DNA from: Stercorarius parasiticus
Taxonomy: Eukaryota; Chordata; Aves; Charadriiformes; Stercorariidae
Direction: 5' to 3'
Assembly: GCA_013396915.1 (NCBI GenBank)
Contig: VWZL01005133.1
Span: 4,859-68,858 of the forward strand
DNA: 64,000 nucleotides
The notes under the pieces are model-generated. The model searched no databases. It was given only the letters and a program-made list of their open reading frames with translations, and was not told where the DNA came from. Position 1 is the first letter of the stretch. Every line of letters begins with the position of its first letter. This document shows, piece after piece, positions 47,259 to 60,034 of this stretch. Position numbers and translations under genes: made by a program.

Positions 47259-48575
47259 CCACTCTTAACCTGTGCTGGGACATCAGGAGGTCCTAGAGCC
47301 ACTGAGTGTTGTTGCCTTAAGTTTGTTCAGACCAAGTTCAAGAAAGAAAATAAGTTTTCCTTAACACAGTAAACTCCACCTGGCAGGGACCAGCCCCCAA
47401 ACAGGTTTTGGAAGAGCTACTGTACGGGCAAGCAGCACACCTGTAAAGGGATGATAATGCCCTTGTTGGAGTTAAGAGAGAAGAGGAATGTGCTGCACAG
47501 TGCCAAGATCAAACCAGAGGTGACCTTGGTGGTTTTACTCCTTTTCAGCATCTGAAAGGGAATTTCTGGAAGGTTTTTGCCAGGATAGCTGGGGCTCACA
47601 CAGGCACCGGGACTCTGCCATTGCTCTGATTGTGCAGTTGCTCTGGTTTTAAAGGAGATGCTTTGACTTCACAGAGTAGATGGAGAAGCTCGATGCGGGT
47701 GGAAAGTTCTCAACACACTTCTGAGGCCCTCAGACCTTTTTTCTGGGTGGAAATGAGGTCAAACTAAACTTAAGTGGCACTGTTTGCATGAGAAACAGCT
47801 AATCCTGATTACTCAGGGCTGTGAAATGAGGATCCCAGGGCTAAAAGAACAAGGGTGTTTTTTTCCACGAGTAAAGACTGTTGACTCAACTTGCACAGCT
47901 ATAAAATTTCTCCAGTAACATGCAGGGACAGAGTCCTACAGCAATGCTGGAGGGAAGGGAAATACCCTGTCTCTGAGAATCTGGTTATTTCAATCAGCCT
48001 GGAAGAGCTGCACAACGCTGTAAACGGATCTGGCTGCAGTTAAGGGATGGATGGGCGGAGGATGAACGCCCTTTGCTTTTCCTGTGTTTATACTCCAAAA
48101 CAGCAAGATTAAGAGTGGGGAAGTCCCCTGCTCCTGGTTTATTTGCTTTAGAGGCCCTTTTGAGGACCCTGCGCGAATTGGCATGGGGAGGGCAGAAGAA
48201 GGGAGAGAAGCATCTCTCTTTTCCAAGGGCTGTGGTGATCACAGTGCTCTGGGACAATCTGACTTTCCACGTCTTGGATTAGGAAATGCGGGGAAAAAAG
48301 TCACTTTTTCAACATTTCCCTTTTGTTGCTCTCCGATGCACGGTGCCACTTCCCATTACAGGCCAGCGTGTCAGCTGTGACCTGCTCCGGTGAGACGTGC
48401 TGTGACCCCGTGGGGCAGACACAGCGCACTGAGGATGCGAGGATAAAATGTACATCTTTGGTAAACATGCGGGGCTGTGCTTGGTGAGGGGGTCCTGGGT
48501 GACGAGACTTCAGTAAAAGGCCTCCAAGCATCACCCAGCTTGGGAGAAGAAGCAGAGAGTTGTGACCTGGGTCAC
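47259..48575. other. Intergenic, nothing recognised
   Basis: No exon series, RNA gene or recognisable transposon beyond the neighbouring remnants. Confidence 0.45.
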
Positions 48576-48580
48576 ATCTC

Positions 48581-48624
48581 CAGCTGGTATAAATCAACAT
48601 TGCTCCGTTGATATCTGGGGAGCT
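48581..48624. repeat. Copy of a dispersed palindromic repeat
   Basis: CAGCTGGTATAAATCAACAT then GCTCCGTTGA: the same arrangement as 52115-52172, and similar to an ancient palindromic repeat common in sauropsid genomes (AGCTGGTGTAAAT then AGCTCC.TTGA). Diverged. Confidence 0.55.
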
Positions 48625-51600
48625 AGACAAATTTGCTCCTGCTACAAATTCGGCTCTTTTTTTGTTTATTTTTGTTTTGCCCAGCTCTTTTGAATGCTGC
48701 TTAGCTCCCATAAAAGCTGTTATAATAATATGTTATATGCACTTCAGTGCTTAAGACGTTTTATAAGTGCCAGTCCACTCTTTTTCTCCAGTATCTTCTA
48801 TAACACACCTACAAAAACTGTTTCTGTGGAATGAGACCACTTCTCCAATGGTGATGTGATTCCTATGCATGGGTTTGGGTGTAGGTTTACCCTAGCAATG
48901 GCCACACACACACTGCCAGCAACCAAAAGGTTCATGCAATGAGCTGCTGAGGCTCACACAGGGCAGCGATGAGAGGAACACGTCCAGGTGCTGCAGGTCT
49001 CCAGTCTCCCAAATATTCTAGAGGAGTTTGGTATGTGCAGTCCCCATTGTGTGCACTTTTGTGATCTCCCTTTGGCATGTCAGCACACGGTTACTCCTGG
49101 CCCATCAAACAGCAAAAAGCCTGTAAGTATTCGTAGAGGGAAGGCTGACCCCTTTCCTTTTACAGCAAAGCTTGGCATATAGACCAAAAGACAGTCTTTG
49201 CATGGTACGTCAGAAGATAGAAACCCACACTCTATATAAGACTCAGGACAAATCAGACAAGCTGTTGTGCAAAGGAAAAGGCTCTAAAACAAATATCCCT
49301 TGAGAGATTCACAAAGTTCCCTCATCTAGAGATGGATGACACCAGAAAGTTAAGATGTAAAGTGGATTTTAGCATCCTCCCATGTTCATTAGACTAGGTG
49401 AGCATGTCTTTAGGCTATGTTTTCTTTATTCCAGAAAGTCCCGGTGAAAATCCCACCAGAATGTGCCTTTCCAACTAGCTCTATGCATGTAACAGGGAGA
49501 ACAGCATAAAGGATAGGGGTGTTTTAGAGAAAAGTTCGTCAACTTCATACCCATGATCCTCATGGAGACACTTTTGTGGTTGTTCTGCCAAATGAGGCAT
49601 CTTACGGCTGGGATGAAAAGACACAAACAGCTTCTATGTTGAATTTCACCCAGTCCTAGAAATCTGAGATAAGTGGAAGAAAGAGGAATGACTGTAGGAA
49701 GGCCCTGTGAACGTGATATCTGTGCTGGTCTGCAGGTGTTTCAAGGGATCTGGATAATAAAATGAGGATTGCAGTTTTATTAATCCAGGATGGATCTCTG
49801 CCAGACCCAGGATTGCTGTTCTTTCAGACACGGATTTCAGAGCACCTTCTGCAAACTCGAATTCCCCTTCCAGGATGCCAAGTGGGAGCTCCAAAAGCCT
49901 GGAGCAACTTTCCTTTGCTCCTAAATTAGAGCTGGGCTGTGCGCTGCCCCTCACTTCCCTCAACGCTGGAGAAAGGGGGAAAAAATTAAAATAAACCTTT
50001 AAAGAAACCTCATCTTGTGCAGTCTCTCTGCAGGACACATGGAATAAGCTCTGAAGCTGGCAACACATGAGGCCATTGAGTGAGGGCGAGATGGAGCTCT
50101 GTCTTGGCTGATGAGGTGCACATTTCCCCCATGTACCGGCAGAAGGGAGGCAATGCCGGGGTTGTTTGTTTTCTTCGAGGAACTCATTTAGCACTTCTTA
50201 TGCCAGAAGAAGCGTCACTGAACTGACTGGTTCCTTCCCTGACATTTACTCCGTCAAATTTGGACCTTCCCTTAGAGGGTCTTTCTGGAGTTTAGCCCAG
50301 CAATGTGTCAGAGGCTAAGTGCCTCCCAGAGCCAGTCTTTTCTGCTCCTTTGAGTCCCTCTCAGCAGTTACTTCACTCCTAAAAGAAAACCCATTCCAGT
50401 TCTTTACCTCCTCTCGCAAACACAGAGACTGCTCAGGGACACATGCCTCCCGTCCATCACTCAGCGCAGCTCCCATCAGCTTTATCAGCCGCTTATAGCC
50501 CAGAAGCAGCAGCCAGGGCTGGACATAGCCAAGGGACTTTCTGGAGTCTGTGTGACATTTATAAATCCTTCGCTGCCTCCTTTTCCCAGCCAGTCGTAAC
50601 CCTTTGGCATGGTTTCCTGGTGTGGGGCTCATGGAGAAGCCCACCCAGTCCCCTTTTCCCAACCTGCTCACCATACAGCCCCATCCGAAAGCAGATCTGA
50701 ACTCCCCAACCAGCCGCCTCCTCAATCCCGAGGGAGAAGATTCAGGGTGAGACAGGAGCGAACAAAAGGTGCAAGAAATAACGTCACCCTCTGGAAAACA
50801 GGTGGTACTACCCAGAGCAGAGAGGACTTAGCTCAGGACTGAGAAAAGCTCAAGGCAGATGGATTAACTAATGAAGTGTGGGATGCTTCAGCAGTCAGGA
50901 TTCACAACCTCGGGCACGTTTTTCCTGGTTTCCCAGGCATTTGAGGAGGGACTGGCTGTTCCCACTGTGCGCAGACCCGGGGGTCGGGTCTCTCGCCTTC
51001 CTCTCAGGCCGCCGGCAGCACACACAGCCCGTCCGCAAGCCCAGCAGCGGACTCACGCACCAGCTTTCTAATGCAGAAAACAGCAGGGATTCTCCCAAAA
51101 TGGTTATTTAAACAGGGCATTTTAAATTGAGCCGCACCAATTATTAGAAAGCGCAGTAATTTTCAGTCTCGTGGCACAGAGGCACTATAAAACAGTGATG
51201 ACCACCACTTCATCAACGCCTCGAGTTCCAGCTTTCTCCCACCTTGATACTCCTGCAGTTTAACCCTCGTTATTGCCTTTTATCTGTTCACCCCGTTACG
51301 ATGGATGCAGTCTCAAGGCGTCCTTCGGCTCTATGCCTTACAACATCAAAGGATCCGAGCCCTTCACTTCGTATCAGCGCACCTAGTGATGCAATGGGTT
51401 CTGACCCAGGATAGAGCAACACAGGGACAAAAAGTTAGAAAACTGCCTCGAAAATGTTGAAGCACAAGCATAGAAGAGAGCTGCGTGGAGTTTTCATCCA
51501 AATTTCTTTAAAAAGACACATTCAGATGGGAGAAACTCCTACCCCAGCATAGAAGGGCTTATTCCCCAGCTAACTTTAAGTCCCACAGCTAAGCCTATCT

Positions 51601-52110
51601 AATAAAGTATTTGTGAATCCTTTCCCCTATCTTTAGGGTTTTTTCCCTCCTATTGATTTGTACATCTTCTGCTTGTTAGCTGTAAACTGCTCCAAGATGT
51701 ACATATGATATGAATTTATAAACCAGACGATAGCTATCATTTTCACTCTAAGGAGGCAAACTCATGTACTGTTTCTAAGGCTTTAACTCTTCATCTTCGT
51801 TTTCAGAGCTGTATGTACTGCTCTGTTGATATTTCTGACCTTTAGTTTCCAAATACTCAATCTCTTTCAAATGAGATCATGGTAGCTGGCCGTATCTGAA
51901 AACACTGATACTGCTAATCAGCAGGTCTTGCTGGATTTAAAAAAAACACCTGGTCTGTCTTGCATGACAAAAGACTAATGCTAAGTTAGCCCCAGACGAC
52001 ACGATCAAGTGTGAAACAGAGAGCAGGCCTTTAAGGTTGGTTAAGACAGAAAATATTTTAATCCCAGCTGAGAAAGGAAGAGATCAATGTCAGGTTTGCA
52101 TAGGCTCAGG
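48625..52110. other. Intergenic, nothing recognised
   Basis: No exon series. The 182-codon minus-strand frame at 49646-50194 has no domain or splice context that I recognise. Confidence 0.45.
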
Positions 52111-52114
52111 CAGG

Positions 52115-52172
52115 TCCTCAGCTGGTGTAAATAAACTCAGCTCCGTTGAGGTCAAAATGGTTTACACCCACA
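52115..52172. repeat. Best copy of a dispersed palindromic repeat
   Basis: CCTCAGCTGGTGTAAATAAA, then AGCTCCGTTGAGGTCAAAAT, then GGTTTACACC. The arms GGTGTAAA and TTTACACC are perfect inverted 8-mers, so the unit can fold into a hairpin. Confidence 0.65.
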
Positions 52173-54580
52173 GTTATTTTTCCTCAATAAGGTGAACGTG
52201 TAAAATCCCTTATCAAGTCATTTTCAGCAAGCTTGAGCAGGTCAATTCTCACTAAAATCAAGAGGAATCAGCAGCCTGAGAGAGGACCACCCAAGTTATT
52301 GCAGGCTATCGGTAGGTTTCAGGGGAAAAATGGCTGTAAATCAAAGAACCCAAGTTCTTCCCCATTAAAAGCACAGATTAAGTATATAGCTGAAAGGAGT
52401 TCAAGCCTTTCCTTTCTGCATTTGACACAGCAGGAGAGTGTTTGTTCTGGCAGCAACATTTCAGGTAGGCTGGGATAAGTCAAGTATGTAAATACTCAGG
52501 CTGAAGCATCCCATCTATCACTTGGAGGGTGGCTAAGAGGGTTACCCGACAGGCAATAGGACCAGTACCTGGATGGAAAAGTGGAGAAGTACAGAGATGA
52601 GGAGAACATCCAACTTTCAAAATGGACAGAGGAAAAGAAAATCCACACCGACTGCGTAGGAAAGAGTAGAAATACAGAGAACTTTCAACAGACCATCAGA
52701 ATTGTCCATTATATGAAAGCAATAGGACATTTTCAGTGAGTCTGGGGTCAGAAATTAGGCTCTGGATTTTAGAAGTAATCATACCACAGTCAAGTCAAAT
52801 TTGCGAAAATGAAGAAAGGTCACACTAAGTCTAAAAAGTCTTGGCACTGTAAGTATGAGAACGGGAGCAGCAACATGCTCTTCTTCTTCTATGGCAAGCT
52901 AAAAAAAATCAAAAACAACCTTGAGATTGAGCCAAAGTGCTAGTTTCTCTGTTTTCTTGCCAAAACTAAAAGCAAAAATATTTCAGTTTTTAGGGGAAGT
53001 GAGTGCTAAAGATTTCACCGAGTTTGCGTACCATTGAAGCCAATCCGCACTTTAGAGGTGGTCCCAACAGCAAGGAAAGCGTCCTTGTGCACACCAGGCA
53101 AAAGTGGCCAAAAAGACAAGTTAAGCCCACCCAGCTCAGTGTTTATTTGTGCCACATTAACACCGATTTAATCCTGGTGTCCCTGTACCCACGCTGCCAG
53201 TAAGGACTTCTCAGCTACTTTCTAGAAACTTTGTCAGTGGCGGCCATCTGTCACTGGGACAACATGAGAAGGGGGATTAGTAACAGACTGGCAGGGAATA
53301 CTGGAAAACCGGCAATATATTTTACCGAGGACAGACGTAAACACAGTGAGGATATCGTTTAGAAATTAAGGGAAGAGCAAGAAATTTCAGTGTTCTCCTG
53401 AGGTGGGTTTTTTTTTTTTCTTTGCCACACCAGTGGAAAAAAAAGCTGTCAAGTGAGAAGACTAATTATAGGGCATAAATCTACCATTTGGGGGAATCTC
53501 CCCTTGGATCCGCTCCTCCTCCATTACTGCTCAATTGCCACCATTACCGCATGTGAGATACATGTATCCACTGCTGCTAAATGCCACAGATGCATCTCTA
53601 TTATCCTTGGAAGGATAAACAACTTTTCTAACAATCAATTGCCCAATTCAGAAACAAATCTAACAACAAGCTCATTCTGCCTTATTTGTTGGAATCCAGC
53701 ACCATTTCTGCTGGGACTAAGATAAAAGGGAAAGCGCGCAGAAATCGCTTAGAAAAGCTAAGTGGGGAACTTAATTACTTCAGTAATTTTGCTTCCCAAA
53801 TTAAAGGAAAAAATGTTTCACAGATGAGAAGATTTTCAAAGTGTCTTAATCCCAATGAGGGAGATTTCTGTTTAAAACGCTGATGGTCGAAACATCTCCA
53901 AGGCCATGTTCATCGCAGAAGGGGAAAATATTCAGAAAACTGCCAAAAATGTCATCCAGGGAGGGAATCTCTCCCCAGATCTTGTCTGCACTAATAAGAG
54001 TTTGCTGGCACTTTTGAAAGCAGACGTATCTTCTGCTGGAAAAAGTCTTTCCCTCACTGAAGGAAGAACACGCTCTTCGGCTGGCATAAATCCATATATT
54101 GCTGCTCCTGCTAACATCAAGATGTTGTTAAAAATCGCAGCCCAAGAGGCATTAGTGTGGCAGGAGAAGTCTCCAGCACGGGGTAGGCTTTGACTGGGGG
54201 CTGCCGCTCGGGAAGGGGTCTGTGTCACTGCTGAGGCAGATGTAGGGACCAGCGAATCCCCCAGAGTGGGGGGAAGGCATGAAGACTCATTAACCAGCCA
54301 AACCTGCCATTAGCTGGGTAATGTTAGGCGAGGAGTGTGATCCATAGAAGCGGTGGTTGGCTGAGATCGGTCCTGTCCCGCTCCACTCCTCTCTTTTCAT
54401 CAGGTCTCCTGTGGATTAGCCCGAAGCTAACCGAAGTGATGGAAATACTTCATCGACTTCGACAGAGTTTGGATCCGGCTTTTCATAACGTTTTATCCTC
54501 TGGTACTGCTCCAAAAGGCCCTACACGATGACCATGCGACTGAGATTTTCAAGTCTACTCCCATCACTTTCAACAGAGAC
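52173..54580. other. Intergenic, nothing firm recognised
   Basis: No exon series. A weak third relative of the palindromic repeat may lie at about 54076-54112 (GGCTGGCATAAATCC then TTGCTGCTCC). Confidence 0.4.
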
Positions 54581-54584
54581 TTTT

Positions 54585-55260
54585 CTTCCACCTGCCGAGA
54601 CAACCCCGAGCCACGCGCATTAATAATTAAATAAGAGCAGAGCACCAGGGGAGGGGAAGTGACAAAGCTGCCAAAATCCTTCCGAGATATTTTGACATTC
54701 CACAGCCTGAAAAGATTGTAAATGAGGATCTGGCCCCTTGCTACACTCCCACTTTCTCCTGCGTATGTTTAAACATCACGCGGATTACGCATCATCCATC
54801 CTGGAGATGCATTTTGATGTCACAACAATAGATCCGATGCCACAGCACACAACACCGAGCTGCAGGCAACGTGATTAACAACCGCTTTTGCCACTGTACC
54901 TTCCGGGCTCCCATCATAGTAAAATTTGTCTCAATTAATCAAATCCCAGCGTTCTTTGCTGCAACACTTGTTTGTATTGAGAAGATCTCGAATGTTCATC
55001 CCGGATGCCATGCGCGGCTGCTAACCTTTCGGTGGAGTCCACTGGGAGCTGCTGCTCATTTGTATACAAAGCGCAGCAGATAAAAGGGCAACTAAACATA
55101 ATTTACCTGGAAGTGAGGTTAAAAGTGGTTTACCAGCTTGATGGCGCTTGGCTTGAGAAACAAGACATTAATTAACACCTACCCATTGATTAATGTTGAT
55201 CATCTTTTTTGCCTTCTGCAAGTTTTAAGTAGGTGATTTTTAAATTTATTTTTAGCTATG
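54585..55260. promoter_or_regulatory. Candidate regulatory segment
   Basis: AT-rich words with homeodomain-type cores (GCATTAATAATTAAATAAG, CTCAATTAATCAAATCC, CATTAATTAACACC, GATTAATGTTGATC) are spread over about 650 bp without coding frames. Texture-based; boundaries are arbitrary. Confidence 0.25.
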
Positions 55261-58200
55261 TTTTCCCCTTACCAAGAATATTTTGACAAAACTTTGGCCA
55301 AATGTGAGCCTGCTTCTGCTCTGGCTGCCTGATACGGAGAAGACCTGAACCTCCACTGAGGACTGCAAGTGCTGCTGCTCCGAGAGGTCCTCCTGCCCCA
55401 GGACACCCTGATCCAGCACCACTGACACTAACGAGCCTTGTCACTGCCTCCAAAGAGCCTGCGTCCAAACCCACACGGCCAAATCCTGCTGCCCACAAGG
55501 CTGGGACTTGCTGACATGCCCTCCGTGCCTCAGGAGCCACGTGCCTAATTTCGCTGTAGGCATCTTAGAGAAACCCAGTGGAAAGACCCAAATCCTTGGT
55601 CTCTTTGAAATGTTGTAGTTATTTTGCAATAGAATCCTCCTGATGTAATTGCAGCTGTGACACACAGTCTTCGTATGCCCCCAGCACCCCAAGTGCCCCA
55701 CTGATCCCACATACAGAAGTTGGGTTGTTTCACCCCAAATAAGAGCAAAAATCTGCCCCATGCTTTGCTGCTGTCCCTGAACATTTGTGACATGGGTGAA
55801 GATGTCCCTATTGCCAGGGCGCTCCTCATGGAACAGCAACACGGTCTCAATTCATCCTCCGCAAGTGCTGCTTTTATCACTTCTTGCCCATCCATGACAC
55901 ATTTAATTTGGCAACACTTTGGACGTTAAAGCCAGCTATTCACCTACCTGAGACAGGAGGAAGCCTGAGTTCCCGCAGCTAACAGACATTGCAAGCGGTG
56001 AAACTGGCTTCCACATGAATCTTTTAAAAAAAAAAAGAAGCATGAGGCTCAAAACTCACCCCTAGCTGGGACCTCTCAGGTCCCAGGAGAGCCCATTTCA
56101 AGCAGGGATGCATTTCGGGGGCTGTGGTGGGGGTGTTAGCACATAAGCCTGGTCTTCCTCCAGAAATTGTCCTTCAGGCTGGCCAAAGCCCATGGAAGTG
56201 ACTTCTGCAAAAACCAGAGCAGGTGGGAAAAGCCTTCAGGGAGCAAAGGCAAAGCCTTAGAGCTGTATCTGCCTTGGCAAGCCTTGAAACAGAGCCTTTT
56301 CCTTGGATTTTTTTTCAATAGCTCTTTTACTGGTGTTTAGTAAAAAGTGACCACTTCTGAAACTTAAAAGATCTCTTTCCAAATTGCCATAATTTTTCTC
56401 ATCCTCCAAAAATCTGTGTTTGCTTCTCGAATTGAATTTTCCATAAATAAAAGACCCTCTGCAACTTTGAAAAGTACTTTGATTCAAAGTTTTAATAAAA
56501 AACGTTTGAGGCATCTTATTGTCCTTGCCTAGAGGGGAGAATGCTTGTTGTTTGTTGGCAGGGTGAGAAATACTGACAGTAATGGCAGCTTCAGGAAAAA
56601 TTAATTTTTGGGTAATGAGCTTTTTTTTTTGTCTTGACATTTCCAAACATTTGTATATAGGGGTCTATACCTTCAACTATACAAATACTAAAGCATGTGT
56701 TTGTTTAGATTTAAGCTATTAAAAGATTTCAATGCACTGAAGCATCAGCCTGTTCGTTTTCTGTTCTCACCTCCCATTTCAAACCGGGGTGACTTTGCAC
56801 TCTGGCGTGACACTTTTCATTTCGAAGTTGACCTGACTTTTATAGGACAGCTGAAACAATCCCAGTTGCAATGTGATTTGAATCAAACCAAAAATTCTGA
56901 AAACGTTTCAAATACTTCGAGTCACTTTTTCTTTTTTTTCCTTTTGTAAAAGTAAAAAACGCCCATTTCAATTTGATTGAAGCCAAATTTCCCCTTGGCT
57001 TGCTTATCTGACAAGAAAAAGAATAATTTGCCTAAATCTGACTATGAACAGAAGATGCACAGAGCAGCTTGTTGGTGAAAGACCACTGGAGCACATGCCC
57101 TGCCTCCCTCCAGCGAGCCTGCTGGCTCAGCCATTGCTGATGGGCACCATTTTGCGAGTTTGTTTTCGTCTGATTCATTGGGTTGTTGGATTGTTTTTAA
57201 GAACAGATCAAAATAACACATCTTGCCCATCACAGAACAGTAACCCAACGTAGCCTTGGCCTATGTCCTATCCTCCAGCCTCCTAACCACTAAACTAGAT
57301 CAAGCGCTCAAGGAGTCTGAAACCAGCCCTGGCCCAAGAAATACGCAGTGTACAGAGATCTCACTCCAGGCCACTTTGCAGTAGTGCATTTTGCTCTCTG
57401 TGCTCCAGACCTCCCCGAAAGCACCTTTAAAATCATCCCTCCAAGTATCCTGCATCTTAAACTTAAATGCTGACCACAAATGAGGCAGTTTCAGCCTTCA
57501 GGAGCTGCTTCAGGGCTGGAGCTGTCCCAGCATTCCCATTATCTGCCAAGGGCTTGGGATTTGCTCACATTTATGGCCATGCACTAAGGAGAGCTGGTCT
57601 TCTAGTGCTCAGATGAGAGACGAGGAGTATCCCTAATATAGACAGGCAAAGAGAAGGACAAAAATTGTTTAGATCTGTGGTTTAATGGGAAGAAGTAATT
57701 TCCTTGCGATCGAAGCGTGGTCTCCCTGAAAGGGAGGGAAGGCTGAATTTGCTGCATCCCTTTCAGAGCATCTCTGCGCATCAGACTGCAGCCGCTACTT
57801 GACTGACACAGAGATTTAGGAAACTCCATGAGTGATGAATCACATCCCTGTAGGAGCCTCCCTCTGCCCCAGCGTGGGCACGGGGCAGCCGGTCTCTCCT
57901 CCGGATGGATGTACAGTCATACTCATCGCGTGATCAAACTCCAGCTCTCCAAGGCTCATAACTCAGCCAAATCAGTCCCAGTTTTCACGGGAGCGCCTGG
58001 ATGCACTCATCAAGGAGACCCTTTCTCCTGCCAGCATTCATTTGCCTACTCCCAGCTGCCTTGTCCATCCAGAAGTTAAAAATAAAGTTGCCATGACTGT
58101 TTGCTACAGGAAAAATATAATTTTTGCACTTTCATATTGCCGAGTGAGCAGGCCAGGTCTGCTAGCAACCCCACGTTCTCCCCAAGCTATCTCACCCCCA

Positions 58201-59560
58201 ACCATATAAAAAAAAAAATAATGAAAAAGGGAGAGATCAGCTAGCCCTTTTGTCCAGAGAGAGGTCAAAGTTTGAAATCAATGCTCTGGAAGGCAAATGC
58301 AGAAAGCCTCTTTAATCGCCACGAGACCCAGACACCTCTTTAACTAGTGCCCAGCCAGGGCAGGGGGGCAAACGCCCTGTTGAACCCCGGTCCTGGGTGC
58401 CCTTGGAAGACACCTGCCAAGACCAAGCATCTTTGGCCCCTGCCAAAAAACTTACTTCCCTGTCACTTGTTTTTTATGAACTACAAGCTGCCAAGAAAGA
58501 GATTTTCTTACACGGAGAATCGACTAAGACAGCAGGAAGACAAGAAAAATGCCCCTTCGCCCCCCACTTTCTCATTCATCACTAAATTAATGAGAAGCAT
58601 TTGCAAAGGACACAGGCAACCCAGCCCATGCTGCACACGGGCTCCCCACTCCCACGTAACCCCACAGGCAGGCAGAATCACCAAGGGCTGGCTTTGTGAC
58701 AAAAGGCGCCCACCATGGCCAGAGCTGCAAGTCTTTAAGAGCTAGTCTTCAATTAAATTAAAAACATTTCTTGCAATAGTATAATTCGGAGCCTGGGGCT
58801 TAAGGGAGGATTTCTGAATGCCAAATAACCCATTTATTAAAAATAAAAATAAAAAAAACCCAACCTTACTTTATCACCTGCTATTCTGAGGTGAGAAACT
58901 TAGACCAAACCTCTGCAGAATGCAACAGTATTGACTACAAATGGGATTACTCACAGGAGCTTTTCATTTGTAAGTTTTCTGTAGAGCTTGAAGGTCATAC
59001 ATTAAAAAGGGCTACAACCTCCTTCAAAAACAGCAAGGGAGAACGCGTTACCTTTGCTGCTGCTGCTTATGCAAGGAAACAATAAATGTCTTTCTTAAAT
59101 GGCATAAATTGAGCTGTGCTGATGTTTCACGAAGCCACAAATTGCTTATCTTATTTAAGCGTCAGGTTGTTTGCTCCGGGATGAGATCCATGCCACTCTG
59201 CCACAACAGACAAGATTAACTCAACAGCTCTGAAGTGGGAAGGCCCAGGTCAGAGCACCCAGCACAGCTCGTCTGGCCAGTTAAAGGATATCCCACAGGG
59301 GGAAGTCACTCTATCACACACATGCATTACTTTACCATTTATAGCCCAATGATCTGCTTCTCTGGAGGTTGAGCTTTAACATGGTCAAGCCAGAAGAACC
59401 TTTGGTCCCTTCAAGGATCACTCTTGAGACCCCAAGTTTTGGAGAAGCCACCACGTGTTTTCTGTGCCCTACCGAAGCGTGGCAAGGTGGGCAGCCATGT
59501 CTTCCTGCTGGCCCCAGATCCCCCAGGCCCTGCTCAAGGGCTGCGGGCAGCCTCGTGGAG
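55261..59560. other. Intergenic, nothing firm recognised
   Basis: No exon series. A-rich runs occur near 56025-56037, 58206-58219 and 58840-58858; an AT-rich segment at about 56440-57000 could be regulatory. Open frames here lack recognisable domains. Confidence 0.42.
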
Positions 59561-59568
59561 GTGACAGA

Positions 59569-60034
59569 TCATAGAATGACTTGGATTGGAAGGGATCTTA
59601 AAGATCATCTAGGTCCACCTCCCCTGCCCTGGGCAAGGACACCTCCCACTAGACCAGGCTGCTCAAAGCTTCATCCAACCTGTCTTGAACACCTCCAGGG
59701 ATGGGGCATCCACACCTTCTCTGGGCAACCTGTTCCAGTGTCTCACCACCCTCAGAATAAAGAATTTCTTCCTGATATCTAATCGAAATCTAACCTCTTT
59801 CTGTTTAAAACCATTACCCCTCATCCTATCACTACACTCTCTGATAAAAAGTCCCTCCCCATCTTTCCCCTTTAGGTACTGGAAGGGGCTATAAGGTCTC
59901 CCTGGAGCCTTCTCTTCTCCAGGCTGAACAACCCCAACTCTCAACCTGTCCTCAAAGGAGAGGTGCTCCAGCCCTCTGATCATCTTTGTGGCCCCCCTCT
60001 GGACTCACTCCAACAGGTCCATGTCCTTCTTATG
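59569..60034 (-). mobile_element. CR1 LINE fragment (5'-truncated, minus strand)
   Basis: The left end TCATAGAATG followed by ACTTGGATTGGAAGGGATCT is the CR1 3' end in reverse complement. The minus-strand frame at 59663-59983 keeps ORF2 C-terminal text including [11 protein letters not shown] and His-Trp-Asn-Arg-Leu-Pro-Arg. About 466 bp; less decayed than the other copies, but too short to be active. Confidence 0.93.

Noticed and set aside
49646..50194. 182-codon minus-strand open frame
   Set aside because: No recognisable protein family and no supporting signals; frames of this length occur by chance in 64 kb.
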